Counted from the stretch's first letter, positions 35,777 through 49,765 are shown. The stretch: DNA of 60,924 bases from Gammaproteobacteria bacterium (GCA_017425245.1 JAFOOX010000048.1:1-60924), one strand, 5' to 3'. Numbers and translations are program-made. The notes: generated by a model from the sequence alone, not told the origin.

Positions 35777-36559
35777 TTAATGCTCCTGTTGCTGCGGGTC
35801 GGCACAGATCACCTGCACCCCCTGCTGTCTGATCTGATCGGCCACCTGCGGGTCCAGCCCGCGGTCGCTGATCAGGGTATCGATCTGGTTCCAGGCCAGC
35901 TCAAGGTTGGGGATGCGTCGCCCCACCTTGTCTGACTCAATCATCACGATCACTTCGCGGGCCACTTCGGCCATCACCCGCGACAACCCCACCAGCTCGT
36001 TGAAGGTGGTGGTGCCACGGGCCAGATCCAGGCCATCGGCACCGATGAACAGCTGGTCAAAATCGTAGGCGCGCAGCACCTGTTCGGCGACCTGTCCCTG
36101 AAAAGATTCCGAGTGGGGATCCCAGGTGCCGCCGGTCATCAGCAGCACTGGCTCGTTTTCCAGCGATCTTACTTGCTCGGCCAGACGCAGGGCGTTGGTC
36201 ATCACCACCAGCCCGCGTTTGCCTGACAGTTCGGGGATGAGGGCGGCGGTGGTGCTGCCGGAGTCGATGATGATGCGGTTATGGTCGCGGATGCGCGCCG
36301 CTGCGGCGCGGGCGATCGCCTGCTTCACCGGCGTCGTCTCACTGCGGGCGGCATCATGCAGCAGCTCCTGCGGCACCGGCACGGCGCCACCATAACGGCG
36401 CAGCAGCAGGCCACTGGCCTCAAGGGCGGCCAGATCCTTGCGGATGGTCACTTCCGAGGTCTCGAGGCGCTGGGCGAGATCATCCACGGTCACTTCGCCA
36501 TGGCTGTTAAGCAGGCTGATAATGCTGTGGCGGCGCTGTTGGGTGTTGCGTTTGCTCAT
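35777..36559 (-). CDS. DeoR/GlpR-family regulator of glmS
   Basis: 260 residues from the ATG at 36559. An N-terminal helix-turn-helix (RRHSIISLLNSHGEVTVDDL, TSEVTIRKDLAALEASGLLL) is followed by a sugar-phosphate-binding DeoR C-terminal domain (IIDSGSTTAALIPEL, LFIGADGLDL, VIVMIESDKVG). Regulators at this position upstream of glmS are thought to answer to amino-sugar phosphates and control glmS; that role is inferred. It lies between glmU and glmS. No strong ribosome site is visible, and a TTG three codons upstream is an alternative start. Confidence 0.85.
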   Translation of the reverse strand: MSKRNTQQRRHSIISLLNSHGEVTVDDLAQRLETSEVTIRKDLAALEASGLLLRRYGGAVPVPQELLHDAARSETTPVKQAIARAAAARIRDHNRIIIDSGSTTAALIPELSGKRGLVVMTNALRLAEQVRSLENEPVLLMTGGTWDPHSESFQGQVAEQVLRAYDFDQLFIGADGLDLARGTTTFNELVGLSRVMAEVAREVIVMIESDKVGRRIPNLELAWNQIDTLISDRGLDPQVADQIRQQGVQVICADPQQQEH

Positions 36560-36566
36560 CGGCCGC

Positions 36567-36618
36567 AAGTTTCGGTTTGAAAGATAAAGCTGTCAATCGA
36601 AAGTTTCGATTCGAAGAT
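36567..36618. promoter_or_regulatory. Possible DeoR-type operator repeats
   Basis: Two similar blocks, AGTTTCGGTTTGAAAG (36568-36583) and AGTTTCGATTCGAAGA (about 36602-36617), lie directly before the DeoR-type gene. DeoR-family operators often consist of repeated TTTCG motifs. They probably mediate autoregulation and through it control of glmS. Confidence 0.5.
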
Positions 36619-36705
36619 TATTGCCACCAAGCCGAAACGCCAGCACCGTCAATGACAACCTCGCCAGCCGGCGGGGTCGTTTTACAAATCACGGATTGTG
36701 AGCCA

Positions 36706-38076
36706 TCACTTCTGTTTCACCGGTCGTTGCCAGCCTTCGATATGGCGCTGTTTAACCCGGGTGATCACCAATTCCCCTTCGCCCACATCGCGGGTGACGG
36801 TGGAGCCGGCGCCAACGGTGGCGTTTTTGCCGATGCGCACCGGCGCCACCAGCTGGCTGTCAGAGCCGATGAAAGCGCCATCCTCGATGATGGTCACATG
36901 CTTGTTGGCGCCATCGTAGTTGCAGGTGATGGTGCCTGCGCCGACATTCACGCCACTGCCGATCTCGGCATCGCCTAGATAGGTCAGGTGGTTGGCCTTG
37001 GAACCCTGGCCGAGGCTGGCCTTCTTGATCTCGACGAAGTTGCCGACGTGGGCATCGTCAGCCAACACAGTGCCGGGCCGTAGCCGGGCCATGGGGCCGA
37101 CGCTGCAAGCGGCGCCAACGCTAGCGCCTTCAATCACCGAATAGGCTTTAACCTCAGTGCCGGCGCCAATGGTGCAGTCCTTAAGTAGGCAACCGCTGCC
37201 GATGGTGACGCCGTCGGCCAACACCACCTTACCTTCGATGATCACATTGGTGTCGATCACCACATCCTGGCCACAGCTCAGGCTACCGCGCAGGTCGAAG
37301 CGGGCCGGATCACGCAGGGTAACCCCGGCCATCATCAGCTCATGGGCAGCACGCTGCTGGAAGCCTCGCTCCAGCGCCGCCAGCTGGGCACGGTTGTTGG
37401 CCCCTTCCACCTCGAGCGGGTCGGTCACCGAGGTGGTGGCAATCGGCAGCCCGGCATTGCGCGCCATGGCGATGACGTCGGTGAGGTAGTACTCGCCCTG
37501 GGCGTTATCGTTTTTAAGGGCGGCCAAAAAACGCCGCAGATCGGCGCCATTGGCGGCCATAAAGCCGGTATTGACCTCACGCACCAGACGCTGCTCGGCG
37601 CTGGCGTCCTTCTCCTCGACGATGCCGGTCACCTCGCCCTGAGCATCACGCAGGATACGGCCATAGCCGGTGGGGTTGGCCAGGGTGACGGTAAGAAGGG
37701 CCAGACCGGTGGCTGGCTTGGCGGCCAGCAGCGCACGCAGCGTCTGCTCGCGGATCAGCGGCACGTCGCCATAGAGGATCAGCACGGTGTCGTCGTCGGC
37801 CAGCTGCGGCAGGGCTTGGGCGACGGCATGGCCGGTGCCCAGCTGCTCGGCCTGCTCCACCCAGACCAGCGGGGTGCTGATCGCCACTTTCATCTGCTCG
37901 CCGCCATGGCCATAGACCAAACAGAGTTGGCGCCCACTAAGGGCCAGCGCTGTATCGATCACATGCTGCACCATTGGCTTGTGGGCCACGAGATGCAGCA
38001 CTTTGGGCAGAGTGGAGCGCATGCGGGTGCCCTTGCCGGCGGCAAGGATCACGACGGAAAGAGGGGCAGTGGACAT
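36706..38076 (-). CDS. glmU: Bifunctional UDP-GlcNAc pyrophosphorylase/acetyltransferase
   Basis: Acetylates glucosamine-1-phosphate and activates it to UDP-N-acetylglucosamine. 456 residues. The N-terminal uridyltransferase has [20 protein letters not shown] and [11 protein letters not shown]. The C-terminal left-handed beta-helix has hexapeptide repeats ([20 protein letters not shown]) and [10 protein letters not shown], ending with [10 protein letters not shown] start at the ATG at 38076, which gives the family N-terminus; the upstream open frame is not conserved. Follows the atp operon and precedes the glmS regulator. Confidence 0.97.
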   Translation of the reverse strand: MSTAPLSVVILAAGKGTRMRSTLPKVLHLVAHKPMVQHVIDTALALSGRQLCLVYGHGGEQMKVAISTPLVWVEQAEQLGTGHAVAQALPQLADDDTVLILYGDVPLIREQTLRALLAAKPATGLALLTVTLANPTGYGRILRDAQGEVTGIVEEKDASAEQRLVREVNTGFMAANGADLRRFLAALKNDNAQGEYYLTDVIAMARNAGLPIATTSVTDPLEVEGANNRAQLAALERGFQQRAAHELMMAGVTLRDPARFDLRGSLSCGQDVVIDTNVIIEGKVVLADGVTIGSGCLLKDCTIGAGTEVKAYSVIEGASVGAACSVGPMARLRPGTVLADDAHVGNFVEIKKASLGQGSKANHLTYLGDAEIGSGVNVGAGTITCNYDGANKHVTIIEDGAFIGSDSQLVAPVRIGKNATVGAGSTVTRDVGEGELVITRVKQRHIEGWQRPVKQK

Positions 38077-38121
38077 CGGGCGAGACTCCTTGCTAAGCGC
38101 CACAACTGTTGGGCGCAGAGT

Positions 38122-38151
38122 ATAAATAGAAAGGCGGCCCAAAGGCCGCCT
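38122..38151 (-). terminator. Rho-independent terminator of the atp operon
   Basis: AGGCGGCC/GGCCGCCT stem of 8 bp with a four-base loop, followed on the minus strand by TTTCTATTT. It lies 28 bp after atpC and before glmU. Confidence 0.85.
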
Positions 38152-38178
38152 CCATCAATCGACAGTCGATGCTGGCAA

Positions 38179-38601
38179 TCAGCCCATTTTGCGCCGCGAA
38201 AACTCTGCCACGCGTAGCCGGGCAGTCGCCTTAGCCAGGTCACGCTCTGCCTTGGCGAAGTCAAAATCGGCGCCTGGCTTGGCGATATGTTGCTCAGCGC
38301 GACGTACCGCTTCACGGGCAGCCGCTTCGTCGATGTCCTTGGCTCGGATCACCGCATCGGCCAGAACGATCACAGCGCGTGGCTGAACTTCCAAAAAACC
38401 GCCGGAAAGGTAAAACACCTCTTCGTGGCCATGCTGTTTAACCAGCCGCACCATGCCCGGCTTGAGCGCGGTCAGCAGCGGGGCGTGACCGGGTAAAATA
38501 CCCAGTTCACCTTCGCTACCGGTCACCTGCATCGACTCAACCAGACCGCTGAAGATGTTCTTCTCGGCACTGACTACGTCGAGGTGAATTGTCATCGCCA
38601 T
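38179..38601 (-). CDS. atpC: F1 ATP synthase epsilon subunit
   Basis: 140 residues. The beta-sandwich domain ([40 protein letters not shown]) and the C-terminal helical hairpin ([16 protein letters not shown]) are both present. It links the gamma stalk to the c-ring and inhibits ATP hydrolysis. Last gene of the atp operon, 27 bp behind atpD. Confidence 0.97.
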   Translation of the reverse strand: MAMTIHLDVVSAEKNIFSGLVESMQVTGSEGELGILPGHAPLLTALKPGMVRLVKQHGHEEVFYLSGGFLEVQPRAVIVLADAVIRAKDIDEAAAREAVRRAEQHIAKPGADFDFAKAERDLAKATARLRVAEFSRRKMG

Positions 38602-38628
38602 ATCGTCGACCTCCTCGCTCGGTCAGGA

Positions 38629-40005
<1,377 letters not shown>

Positions 40006-40027
40006 TTATCCTCGTGATTCCTGCCGG

Positions 40028-40888
40028 TCAGACCGCCGCCGCACCGGCGACGATCTCGCTGAGTTCCTGAGTGATGCTGGCTTGACGCGCTTTGTTATAG
40101 GCAAGCTGCAGATCGTTGATCAAGCTGGTGGCATTTTCGGTTGCCGCCTTCATGGCCACCATACGAGCAGACATTTCACATGCCAGATTCTCGATCAGCG
40201 CCTGATAAACTTGGGATTCGACATAACGCACCAACAACCCTTCCAGCAACGTCTTAGGGTCAGGTTCGTAGAGGTAATCCCAGCGATAGCTACTGTCCAG
40301 ATCGTCGGCTTTCGGCAACGGCAGCAGCTGCTCGATCTTTGGCTCCTGCTTCATGGTGTTAACGAATTCGTTGTACACGATAAACAGGCGGTCGACTTTG
40401 CCAGCCTCATAGTAATTGCGCATGGCCGTTACTGCGCCAATCACATCCTTCAAGGCTGGGCTCTCACCGATACCGCTATTCTGGGCCACAATATTGGCAC
40501 CGAGACGGCCGAAAAAGGCGCTGCCTTTACTGCCAAACAAAGCCAGATCGATCTCCACTCCGGCCTTCTGCCAACGCCGCATGTCGGCCACCACCTGCTT
40601 GAACAGGTTAACGTTCAAGCCACCGCACAGGCCTCGATCAGTAGCGACGATCACATAGCCGACCCGCTTCACCTCACGCTCAACCAGATAGCTGTGGCGA
40701 TACTCGGTGTTGCTGTTGGCCACATGACCGATCACCTTGCGAATCCCTTTGGCGTAAGGACGGCTTGCAGCCATCTTTTCCTGGGTGCGGCGCATCTTGG
40801 ATGCGGCAACCATCTGCATGGCATTGGTGATCTTTTGAGTGCTTTTGACACTCTTGATCTTGCGACGAATCTCTTTAGCGCCGGCCAT
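40028..40888 (-). CDS. atpG: F1 ATP synthase gamma subunit
   Basis: 286 residues, the central rotating stalk. N-terminal coiled-coil [20 protein letters not shown] and C-terminal coiled-coil [20 protein letters not shown] are typical, with the Rossmann-like middle ([18 protein letters not shown]). Confidence 0.97.
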   Translation of the reverse strand: MAGAKEIRRKIKSVKSTQKITNAMQMVAASKMRRTQEKMAASRPYAKGIRKVIGHVANSNTEYRHSYLVEREVKRVGYVIVATDRGLCGGLNVNLFKQVVADMRRWQKAGVEIDLALFGSKGSAFFGRLGANIVAQNSGIGESPALKDVIGAVTAMRNYYEAGKVDRLFIVYNEFVNTMKQEPKIEQLLPLPKADDLDSSYRWDYLYEPDPKTLLEGLLVRYVESQVYQALIENLACEMSARMVAMKAATENATSLINDLQLAYNKARQASITQELSEIVAGAAAV

Positions 40889-40933
40889 CTTCTCTCACTC
40901 CGCATTCCGGATAGGGCTCATGCGAGCCCACGT

Positions 40934-42475
40934 TTACCAGGTCTGGGTGGCGACGAAAGTATCGAGTGCAGCCTTGATGCCTGCGTCGATCTCGTCGTTG
41001 AAGTCACCGGACTCGTTGATGCGATCCATCAGCTTGCCATGCTCATTATTCATGTAAGCGTGCAGGGCAGCTTCAAAGGCCACAATCTTGTTGAGCGCGA
41101 CCTTGGCTAGATAGCCCTTCTCAGCGGCATACAGCGACACCGCCATATGCGCCACCGACAACGGGGCAAACTGACGCTGTTTCATCAGCTCAGTCACGCG
41201 CAAACCGTGCTCCAGCTGACGACGGGTCGCTTCATCCAGATCTGAAGCGAACTGAGCAAAGGCCTGAACTTCACGGAACTGGGCCAGTGCAGTACGGATA
41301 CCACCACCAAGCTTTTTGATGATCTTGGTCTGAGCTGCACCACCGACGCGCGACACCGAGATACCGGGGTTCACGGCAGGACGGATACCGGCGTTGAACA
41401 GATCGGTTTCAAGAAAGATCTGACCATCGGTAATGGAGATCACGTTGGTCGGCACGAATGCCGAGACGTCGCCAGCCTGGGTTTCAATGATCGGCAACGC
41501 TGTGAGCGAGCCGGTCTTGCCCTTGACTGCGCCCTTGGTGAATTTCTCGACGTAGTCGGCGTTAACGCGTGCAGCACGCTCCAGCAAACGGCTGTGGAGA
41601 TAGAATACATCGCCTGGATAGGCTTCACGGCCCGGCGGACGCTTGAGCAGCAGCGAGATCTGGCGATAGGCCACAGCTTGCTTGGACAGGTCATCGTAGA
41701 CAATCAGCGCATCTTCACCACGGTCACGGAAGTATTCACCCATGGTGCAACCTGCGTAGGCTGCCAGGTACTGTAGTGCCGCTGACTCAGATGCCGATGC
41801 CGACACCACGATGGTGTGGGCCATGGCTCCGTGCTCTTCAAGCTTGCGCACGACGTTGGCAATGGTCGAGTTTTTCTGACCGATAGCCACATAAACGCAA
41901 GTGATGCCAGTACCATTCTGGTTAATGATGGCATCCAACGCCAGTGCCGTTTTACCGGTCTGGCGGTCACCGATGATCAACTCGCGCTGGCCACGACCGA
42001 CGGGGATCATGGCATCAATCGCTTTAATCCCGGTCTGCACCGGTTGTGACACCGACTGACGCTCAATGACGCCCGGGGCAATCACTTCGATGGGCGCAAA
42101 GTCAGTCGCATCGATCGGACCCTTGCCGTCAATCGGCTGGCCTAAGGTGTTAACGACACGACCAACCAAAGCCGGGCCAACAGGCACTTCAAGAATACGG
42201 GAGGTGCCCTTGACCTTCATCCCTTCGGCGAGGTTGGTATAGTCGCCCATAACCACCGCACCAACTGAGTCACGCTCCAAGTTGAGGGCGATGGCGTAAA
42301 GTCCAGCCGGCAACTCGATCATTTCACCCAACATCACATCGGCCAAGCCGTGGATGCGGATGATGCCGTCACTGATGGAAACGATGGAACCTTCATTGCG
42401 CTCGTCACAAACAACGTCGAACTTTTCGATGCGTTTTTTAATGAGGGCGCTGATCTCTGTAGCATTCAGTTGCAT
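40934..42475 (-). CDS. atpA: F1 ATP synthase alpha subunit
   Basis: 513 residues. N-terminal [20 protein letters not shown], non-catalytic nucleotide site [13 protein letters not shown] and the conserved arginine finger region ([17 protein letters not shown]) are present. Alternates with beta in the F1 hexamer. Confidence 0.98.
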   Translation of the reverse strand: MQLNATEISALIKKRIEKFDVVCDERNEGSIVSISDGIIRIHGLADVMLGEMIELPAGLYAIALNLERDSVGAVVMGDYTNLAEGMKVKGTSRILEVPVGPALVGRVVNTLGQPIDGKGPIDATDFAPIEVIAPGVIERQSVSQPVQTGIKAIDAMIPVGRGQRELIIGDRQTGKTALALDAIINQNGTGITCVYVAIGQKNSTIANVVRKLEEHGAMAHTIVVSASASESAALQYLAAYAGCTMGEYFRDRGEDALIVYDDLSKQAVAYRQISLLLKRPPGREAYPGDVFYLHSRLLERAARVNADYVEKFTKGAVKGKTGSLTALPIIETQAGDVSAFVPTNVISITDGQIFLETDLFNAGIRPAVNPGISVSRVGGAAQTKIIKKLGGGIRTALAQFREVQAFAQFASDLDEATRRQLEHGLRVTELMKQRQFAPLSVAHMAVSLYAAEKGYLAKVALNKIVAFEAALHAYMNNEHGKLMDRINESGDFNDEIDAGIKAALDTFVATQTW

Positions 42476-42490
42476 GCTGAAAATCCCCGT

Positions 42491-43024
42491 TTAGGCTTGC
42501 AGCGTTTCGGTCAGGCGCTCAAGTTGGCCGCGCACTGAGCCGTCGATCACGATGTCACCCGCCTGAATCACCACGCCGCCAATCAGTGCGGCATCGATAG
42601 TGACGGACAACTTGACCTTGCGACCCAGACGCTTCTCCATCGTCGAAACGATCTGTTGCTCCTGGGCGTTAGAGAGCGGCATGGATGACGTCACAGCGAC
42701 ATCAGCCACTTTTTCAAATTCAGCCCGATGCGCCTCAAACATGGTGGCAACTACAGGCACTGCGGCAAGCCGGCCATTCTCAGCCATGATTTTAATCAAG
42801 TTGGCGCCATGAGCATCGACCTGATCTTCAACCACAGAGAGGAATATTTCGGCTACACGCTCAGCCCGTTCGCCACTGACCAACAGTGACTGAACGATTG
42901 GATCAGCAGCCACAGACGCACAAAAAGCGAGCATATCACTCCATCGTGCCACCGCATGGTTAGCGACCGCGAACTCGAAAGCGGCACTGGCATAAGGTCG
43001 AGCTACCGTCGTCAAATCAGCCAT
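42491..43024 (-). CDS. atpH: F1 ATP synthase delta subunit
   Basis: 177 residues. TTVARPYASAAFEFAVAN and the C-terminal LIGGVVIQAGDIVIDGSVRG are conserved. Joins the peripheral stalk (b subunits) to the top of F1. Confidence 0.96.
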   Translation of the reverse strand: MADLTTVARPYASAAFEFAVANHAVARWSDMLAFCASVAADPIVQSLLVSGERAERVAEIFLSVVEDQVDAHGANLIKIMAENGRLAAVPVVATMFEAHRAEFEKVADVAVTSSMPLSNAQEQQIVSTMEKRLGRKVKLSVTIDAALIGGVVIQAGDIVIDGSVRGQLERLTETLQA

Positions 43025-43039
43025 AAACCGCTCCTCTGG

Positions 43040-43510
43040 TTACAGTTTGCTGGCCAGTTTGTCGAGAATGTCGGCATGGGCCTTGGCATCGACTGAACGC
43101 TGGAGAATCTGTTCTGCACCAGCCAGTGCCAAAACGGCAACCTGACCTCGCAATTCTTCACGCGCACGATTGATAGCAGCTTCCAGCTCAGCCTGACCTT
43201 GGGCCAGGATCTTGTCGCGCTCAATGCGCGCCTCGCCTTGGGCTTCCTCAATGATCTGGCTACGACGACGGTTCGCTTGCTCAAGTAACTCTGCAGATTG
43301 CTTGCGCGCATCGCGCAGATGATCTTTAGCTTTGGCCTGAGCCAGATCCAGATCTTTGGAAGCACGAGCAGCATCGGCAAGCCCATCGGCTATCGATTTT
43401 TGGCGCGCCTCAATGGCCGCGATCAATGGCGGCCATACGAACTTCATGCAGAACCACACGAAGACCGCAAAGGAGATCATCTGACTAATCAGGGTTGCGT
43501 TGATATTCAC
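43040..43510 (-). CDS. atpF: F0 ATP synthase b subunit
   Basis: 156 residues from a GTG start at 43508-43510, which follows a strong GGAGGAG site and gives the canonical [20 protein letters not shown] membrane anchor. The rest is a long charged helix for the peripheral stalk ([20 protein letters not shown]). The frame is open upstream without conservation. Confidence 0.96.
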   Translation of the reverse strand: MNINATLISQMISFAVFVWFCMKFVWPPLIAAIEARQKSIADGLADAARASKDLDLAQAKAKDHLRDARKQSAELLEQANRRRSQIIEEAQGEARIERDKILAQGQAELEAAINRAREELRGQVAVLALAGAEQILQRSVDAKAHADILDKLASKL

Positions 43511-43563
43511 AACTGCTCCTCCGTTTTCAACATCACAGTGGTGCCGCAGCTGCGGCACGATGC

Positions 43564-43818
<255 letters not shown>

Positions 43819-43851
43819 TCAAAAGTTGGCGGTATTACCCGCAAGAAAAGC

Positions 43852-44703
<852 letters not shown>

Positions 44704-45108
44704 TCACCCTGTATTTCGTTCGATAATCAATGGCATGAAAACCTGAATCAGCGCCACCAAAGCCAACCCCACGATAAAGGGAAGGGGCGGAAGCTGAAGC
44801 CTGTTCCATGCCAATAGCGCTGAACAGACAACCAGCACCCAGGTACAGAGGTTACCGCGCAGCACCGCTCGCATGGCCACCGCCGCATACCTGGCGCCCG
44901 CCTGTCTGAAAACCGCCAAGGCGGTCAGCCAGCGCCCCAAAATAACCACAGCACCACCCCATGCAAATGAGAGGGCACCATCTATCCCACCCCAAAGTAG
45001 CCAAGCTACCGTGGCCAACACCATTATCATCATCAGCTGGATTTGTGCTGAGCGGCATGCAAGCTGCCAGCCCTGTCTGCCCAGCGGATGGATGATCTGC
45101 TCACCCAT
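44704..45108 (-). CDS. atpI: ATP synthase I protein
   Basis: 134 residues from the ATG at 45108, with four hydrophobic segments (LMMIMVLATVAWLLWGGIDG, SFAWGGAVVILGRWLTALAV). AtpI helps c-ring assembly in some bacteria but is not essential. First gene of the operon, three bases before atpB. Confidence 0.85.
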   Translation of the reverse strand: MGEQIIHPLGRQGWQLACRSAQIQLMMIMVLATVAWLLWGGIDGALSFAWGGAVVILGRWLTALAVFRQAGARYAAVAMRAVLRGNLCTWVLVVCSALLAWNRLQLPPLPFIVGLALVALIQVFMPLIIERNTG

Positions 45109-45140
45109 GAAGCGTCTCCAAGGTCTCGCAAGGCGGAAGA

Positions 45141-45170
45141 AGTATATCGGCAAGTCGTGATCAGGCGCAA
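45141..45170 (-). promoter_or_regulatory. atp operon promoter
   Basis: On the minus strand: -35 TTGCGC (45165-45170), an 18-bp spacer, and -10 TATACT (45141-45146), about 30 bp before atpI. The -35 is a partial match (four of six). Confidence 0.5.
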
Positions 45171-45209
45171 ACTTTGACAGGTTGATCTAGCTCAAGTTTT
45201 TCGAGCCTA

Positions 45210-46106
45210 TCAGTGGATTCGACCTAGGATTCCCTCAAGTTCGTCGATCGAGGCGTAATTGATGACCAGCTTACCCTTGCCGCGCTCACCATGCTGGATC
45301 GCCACCGCCGCACCAAGGCGCTCGGACAGGGAACGCTCCAGATCGGTGATATTGGCATCCGGGGCTTTCTCGACTTTGGGTTTGACGGGCTGCTGCATGC
45401 GCTTGACCAAGGCTTCGGTCTCGCGCACGTTGTAACCCTTGCCGACGACCACACGACCGGCTTCTGACTGCTGCTCACCTTCCAGTGCCAGCAACGCGCG
45501 GGCATGGCCCATGTCGATATCGCCGTGCTCAAGCATCACTTTGACGTCGTCATTAAGCTGGTTGAGACGCAACAGATTGGTAACGCTGACGCGGGACTTG
45601 CCCACCGCATCGGCCACTTCCTGATGAGTTAGTTCAAACTCAATCATCAGCCGCTTGAGGGCGACCGCTTCTTCCATCGCATTGAGTTCTTCACGCTGGA
45701 TGTTTTCAATCAGGGCAATCGCCACTGCCGCTTCGTCAGGAACATCCTTGATGATGCAGGGCACCACGTCGAGGCCGGCCTTTTGCGAAGCGCGCCAACG
45801 GCGCTCGCCCGCGATGATCTCGTACTTGTGGTCGCCTACGCGGCGCACCACGATCGGCTGGATCACCCCTTGAGCCTCTATGGAGCGCGCCAACTCCTCC
45901 AACGCTTCAGCGCCCATGTCCTTGCGCGGTTGATACTTACCAGGCACCAGTTGGTCGAGCGGGATCTTCATCAGCTCGCTGCGATGGCGATCATCCTGAG
46001 CGTGGTCAGAAGTGGCGCGCAGATCATCACGATCACGGGCAACCTGGCTGGTGGAGAGCAGTGCCTCTAGGCCGCGGCCGAGGCCCTTGCGTTTGATGGT
46101 GGACAT
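45210..46106 (-). CDS. parB: Chromosome-partitioning protein ParB
   Basis: 298 residues. CTP-dependent clamp that loads at parS. The N-terminal arm has KRKGLGRGLEALLS; the catalytic core has LVPGKYQPRKDM and AGERRWRASQKAG; the helix-turn-helix is HQEVADAVGKSRVSVTNLL; the C-terminal dimer domain ends LVINYASIDELEGIL. Nine bases behind parA. Three parS sites lie about 11-15 kb away. Confidence 0.97.
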   Translation of the reverse strand: MSTIKRKGLGRGLEALLSTSQVARDRDDLRATSDHAQDDRHRSELMKIPLDQLVPGKYQPRKDMGAEALEELARSIEAQGVIQPIVVRRVGDHKYEIIAGERRWRASQKAGLDVVPCIIKDVPDEAAVAIALIENIQREELNAMEEAVALKRLMIEFELTHQEVADAVGKSRVSVTNLLRLNQLNDDVKVMLEHGDIDMGHARALLALEGEQQSEAGRVVVGKGYNVRETEALVKRMQQPVKPKVEKAPDANITDLERSLSERLGAAVAIQHGERGKGKLVINYASIDELEGILGRIH

Positions 46107-46115
46107 GATGTCGCT

Positions 46116-46895
46116 TTACTTGCCCTTGTTCTGCTCACCGCGACGGATCATCTCACCCGCCAGCGCCAGATAGGCCTTGGCCCCTGATGAGGTCTTGTCG
46201 TAGTACATGCTCGGCGTGCCAAAACTCGGTGCTTCAGCCAGACGCACATTACGCGGGATCACGGTGCGGTAAACCTTGTCACCAAAGTGGGCCTTGAGTT
46301 GGTCTGAGACGTCACAGGCCAAACGGTTACGGGGGTCATACATGGTACGCAGGATCCCTTCGATGTGCAGGCCTGGATTAACGGCGCCAGCCAGCTTGCT
46401 GATGGTATCAACCAGTGCGGTCAAACCCTCAAGGGCATAGTATTCACACTGCATCGGCACCAGCACTGAATCAGCGGCCGACATGGCGTTGACGGTCAGC
46501 AGGTTAAGCGACGGCGGGCAGTCGATGAAGATGAAATCGTACTTGCTGCGCACCGCATGGAGGGCATTACGTAACCGAACTTCGCGGGCAAATACCTCCA
46601 TCAGCTTGATCTCGGCGGCAGTTACATCCTGATTGGCCGCAATCAGGTGGTAGCCACCGGTGGTCTCTTTGACCACCACATCGTCAAACGGCTCTTCATC
46701 GATCAGTAACTCATACGCGCTTTTGCCAACATCGTACTTGTCGACTCCGCTACCCATGGTGGCATTGCCCTGGGGGTCCAGATCGATAAGCAGGATCTTG
46801 CGCTTGGTAGCCGCCAACGAGGCGGCGAGGTTAACGGCGGTGGTGGTTTTCCCCACGCCGCCCTTCTGGTTTGCGATGGCAATGACTTTTCCCAC
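46116..46895 (-). CDS. parA: Chromosome-partitioning ATPase ParA (Soj)
   Basis: 259 residues from the GTG at 46893-46895, which is preceded by GGAG and gives the canonical start [20 protein letters not shown] with the deviant Walker [16 protein letters not shown] and [18 protein letters not shown] follow. A second GTG four codons upstream is possible. Moves origin regions together with ParB/parS. Confidence 0.97.
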   Translation of the reverse strand: MGKVIAIANQKGGVGKTTTAVNLAASLAATKRKILLIDLDPQGNATMGSGVDKYDVGKSAYELLIDEEPFDDVVVKETTGGYHLIAANQDVTAAEIKLMEVFAREVRLRNALHAVRSKYDFIFIDCPPSLNLLTVNAMSAADSVLVPMQCEYYALEGLTALVDTISKLAGAVNPGLHIEGILRTMYDPRNRLACDVSDQLKAHFGDKVYRTVIPRNVRLAEAPSFGTPSMYYDKTSSGAKAYLALAGEMIRRGEQNKGK

Positions 46896-46907
46896 GCCGC
46901 ACTCCAC

Positions 46908-47531
46908 TCAAACTTGCTTGGTGATCTCGACCAGATGCCGTTCCCCTTCCTGACCCGGCACCGTCAGACGATGCACGGCCGCTACCTTGAAAGGCGCCTT
47001 TACCTCGAGCAGTTCTGCTTCAGGGTAGGCGCCTTTCATGGCAAAAAAGCGGTCGCTCAGGTGGGCGCACCAGTTGAGCATATCACCGATTGACGCGAAG
47101 GCGCGACTGACCACCCCGTCAATTGTCAGCTCTGTGCGGTACTGCTCAACTCGCGTTTGCACCGGCTCAATGTTCGGCAAACCAAGGAGATGGCGCACCT
47201 GTCTGAGGAACACAATGCGCTTGCCCAAGCTGTCGATGAGGGTGAACTGCTTGTCCGGATAGAGGATCGCCAGCGGCACTCCCGGCAGACCCGGACCAGT
47301 TCCGACATCGGCGATATGCTGGCAATCCGCCAGAAAAGGAGCAACCACCAGCGAGTCCAGTAGATGGCGGGTGACCATCTCCTCACCATCGCGCACCGCT
47401 GTCAGGTTGTAAGCGCTGTTCCATTTGAGGATCAGCGCCAGATAGTCGGTGAGCAACTGCACCTGGCGGTCGCTGAGTTGAAGATTGGCGGCAGCACAAT
47501 GGCTGCGCAGCTGGTGGGCGTAATCGGTCAT
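46908..47531 (-). CDS. rsmG: 16S rRNA m7G527 methyltransferase
   Basis: 207 residues. SAM-binding motif [20 protein letters not shown] and the earlier [13 protein letters not shown] are diagnostic. Overlaps mnmG by four bases, the classic mnmG-rsmG-parA-parB order near the origin. Confidence 0.97.
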   Translation of the reverse strand: MTDYAHQLRSHCAAANLQLSDRQVQLLTDYLALILKWNSAYNLTAVRDGEEMVTRHLLDSLVVAPFLADCQHIADVGTGPGLPGVPLAILYPDKQFTLIDSLGKRIVFLRQVRHLLGLPNIEPVQTRVEQYRTELTIDGVVSRAFASIGDMLNWCAHLSDRFFAMKGAYPEAELLEVKAPFKVAAVHRLTVPGQEGERHLVEITKQV

Positions 47532-49417
47532 GCGCTGCGCTTGAGCAGCCCCCGTTTTTTGAGATGGACGAGCAGGATAGAGATGGCAGCGGGGGTAACG
47601 CCAGCAATGCGTGACGCAACCCCCAGGGTGGCTGGCCGTGCATCTCGCAGTTTCAGCATCACCTCTTTGGACAAACCGGCTACTTCGCTGTAATCGAGAT
47701 CCAGCGGCAGGGCCGTTTCTTCGTGGCGCTGCTGCTTGTCGATCTCAGCCTGCTGGCGATCGATGTAACCGGCGTATTTAATCTGGATCTCCACCTGTTC
47801 CGCCGCTTCCGCATCAGCCACACCAGGACCGATGCCAGCAACGGTCATCAGGCTGGCATAGCTCATCTCAGGCCGGCGGATCAGCCCTTCCAGGCTTTGC
47901 TCGCGACTCATGGCTGTATCCAGCAACGGATTGAGCGCTTCTGCCAATGGGCCGTGTGCCGGGATGATAGTCGCCCGCAGTCGCTGCAGCTCCTGTTCGA
48001 CCTGCTCCTGCTTGGCTTCAAAGCGGGCCCAGCGTTCGTCATCAACCAGTCCTAGTTCACGCCCCTTTGGCGTCAACCGCTGATCGGCATTGTCTTCACG
48101 CAGCAACAGCCGATATTCGGCACGGCTGGTGAACATGCGATAGGGCTCTCGGGTGCCCAAGGTCGACAGATCGTCGATCAGCACCCCCATGTAGGCCTGA
48201 TCGCGACGCGGGCTCCAGCCCTCACGACCAGTAGCCAGCAGCGCGGCATTGAGACCGGCCATCAGCCCTTGAGCGCCAGCTTCCTCGTAACCGGTGGTGC
48301 CATTGATTTGGCCAGCAAAGAACAGACCAGCGATCTGCTTGGTCTCATAGGTCGGTTTGAGATCGCGCGGGTCGAAATAGTCATACTCGATGGCATAGCC
48401 CGGACGCACGATATGGGCGTTTTCCAGACCCCGGATAGAGCGCACTAAATCCAGCTGGATATCAAAGGGCAAGCTGGTAGAGATGCCGTTGGGATAGACC
48501 TCATGGGTGGTCAGTCCTTCCGGTTCCAGGAAGATCTGATGGGAATCCTTGTCGGCAAAGCGGTTGATCTTGTCTTCGATCGACGGACAGTAGCGAGGGC
48601 CTATCCCTTCGATCACCCCGGTGTACATGGGGGAACGATCCAGCCCGCCACGGATGATGTCGTGGGTACGGCTGTTGGTATGGGTGATGTAACAGCTGAT
48701 CTGCTGCGGATGGTCTGCCACTGAACCCATGAAACTGAAAACGGGGGCAGGGCTGTCACCCGGCTGTTCCTGCATCACCGAGAAATCGATGGAACGGGCA
48801 TCAAGGCGCGGTGGCGTACCGGTTTTCAGGCGCCCAACCCGCAACGGCAGTTCGCGCAGTCGGTGTGCCAGGCCGATCGACGGCGGATCGCCAGCACGGC
48901 CTCCGCTGTAGTTGTTGAGGCCAATATGGATGGTACCCCCCAGGAAGGTGCCAACCGTGAGCACCACGGCCCGCGCACGGAACGTCAGCCCCATCTGGGT
49001 GACCACGCCAACCACCCGTTCACCCTCAACCACCAGATCATCGACTGCCTGCTGAAACAGGCTGAGGTTAGGCTGGTTCTCCAGCATGTGGCGAACCGCT
49101 GCTTTGTAGAGCACACGATCCGCCTGGGCACGGGTGGCGCGTACTGCGGGGCCTTTGCTGGCATTCAGGGTACGGAACTGGATCCCGCCGCGATCGGCAG
49201 CCAGTGCCATGGCCCCACCCAAGGCATCGATCTCTCTGACCAGATGCCCTTTGCCGATACCACCAATCGCCGGATTGCAGGACATCTGTCCCAAGGTTTC
49301 GATGTTGTGGCTGAGCAGCAGGGTTGCACAACCCATGCGTGCAGCAGCTAAAGCCGCTTCAGTGCCGGCATGGCCACCACCAACCACGATGACGTCGAAT
49401 TGTTGGGCATAGATCAT
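47528..49417 (-). CDS. mnmG: tRNA wobble-uridine modification enzyme MnmG
   Basis: 629 residues from the ATG at 49417. FAD-binding [20 protein letters not shown] at the N-terminus; conserved cysteine motif [21 protein letters not shown]-terminal [20 protein letters not shown]. With MnmE it adds carboxymethylaminomethyl groups to U34. Its upstream region is oriC. Confidence 0.97.
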   Translation of the reverse strand: MIYAQQFDVIVVGGGHAGTEAALAAARMGCATLLLSHNIETLGQMSCNPAIGGIGKGHLVREIDALGGAMALAADRGGIQFRTLNASKGPAVRATRAQADRVLYKAAVRHMLENQPNLSLFQQAVDDLVVEGERVVGVVTQMGLTFRARAVVLTVGTFLGGTIHIGLNNYSGGRAGDPPSIGLAHRLRELPLRVGRLKTGTPPRLDARSIDFSVMQEQPGDSPAPVFSFMGSVADHPQQISCYITHTNSRTHDIIRGGLDRSPMYTGVIEGIGPRYCPSIEDKINRFADKDSHQIFLEPEGLTTHEVYPNGISTSLPFDIQLDLVRSIRGLENAHIVRPGYAIEYDYFDPRDLKPTYETKQIAGLFFAGQINGTTGYEEAGAQGLMAGLNAALLATGREGWSPRRDQAYMGVLIDDLSTLGTREPYRMFTSRAEYRLLLREDNADQRLTPKGRELGLVDDERWARFEAKQEQVEQELQRLRATIIPAHGPLAEALNPLLDTAMSREQSLEGLIRRPEMSYASLMTVAGIGPGVADAEAAEQVEIQIKYAGYIDRQQAEIDKQQRHEETALPLDLDYSEVAGLSKEVMLKLRDARPATLGVASRIAGVTPAAISILLVHLKKRGLLKRSA

Positions 49418-49765
49418 GGTGCTTCCCGCGAAGGCTGATGGCAAAAGGGGCGAAATTTTAGCCGGTCACTGGCGTTGAGCAAAGGGCTGGATCGCACAGG
49501 GATCCTTATTGATCTGAAAAGGATCGATAGATTGGATCTTGTTTGATCTGGTATTAGCACTGTCATAGCTGTTGAAAACCCATATTTACCCTTTTAGAAC
49601 AAAAGGTTGCTGCTGATACATGCTGTGTATGAGCTGGGTACGGAGGGGATCGATCGCTGGTGATGAACAGGGTAGTTATCAACAGGGTCGACTGGTCCGA
49701 AGTTGTACCTGTGGTTAATAACAGCATTTGAGCTAGCTTAATCCAAGGTTATCAACAGTTATTGA
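49418..49765. other. Replication origin oriC (mnmG-mioC interval)
   Basis: No gene fits in this 348-bp AT-rich gap. Nine GATC sites are present, six of them within 49490-49548 next to T-rich stretches, like the AT-rich 13-mers of E. coli oriC. Likely DnaA boxes: TTATCAACA at 49676-49684 and 49749-49757, TGTGGTTAA at 49710-49718 and TGTGTATGA at 49624-49632 (reverse orientation), each one mismatch from consensus. The position between mnmG and mioC is that of oriC in E. coli and Vibrio. Confidence 0.85.
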
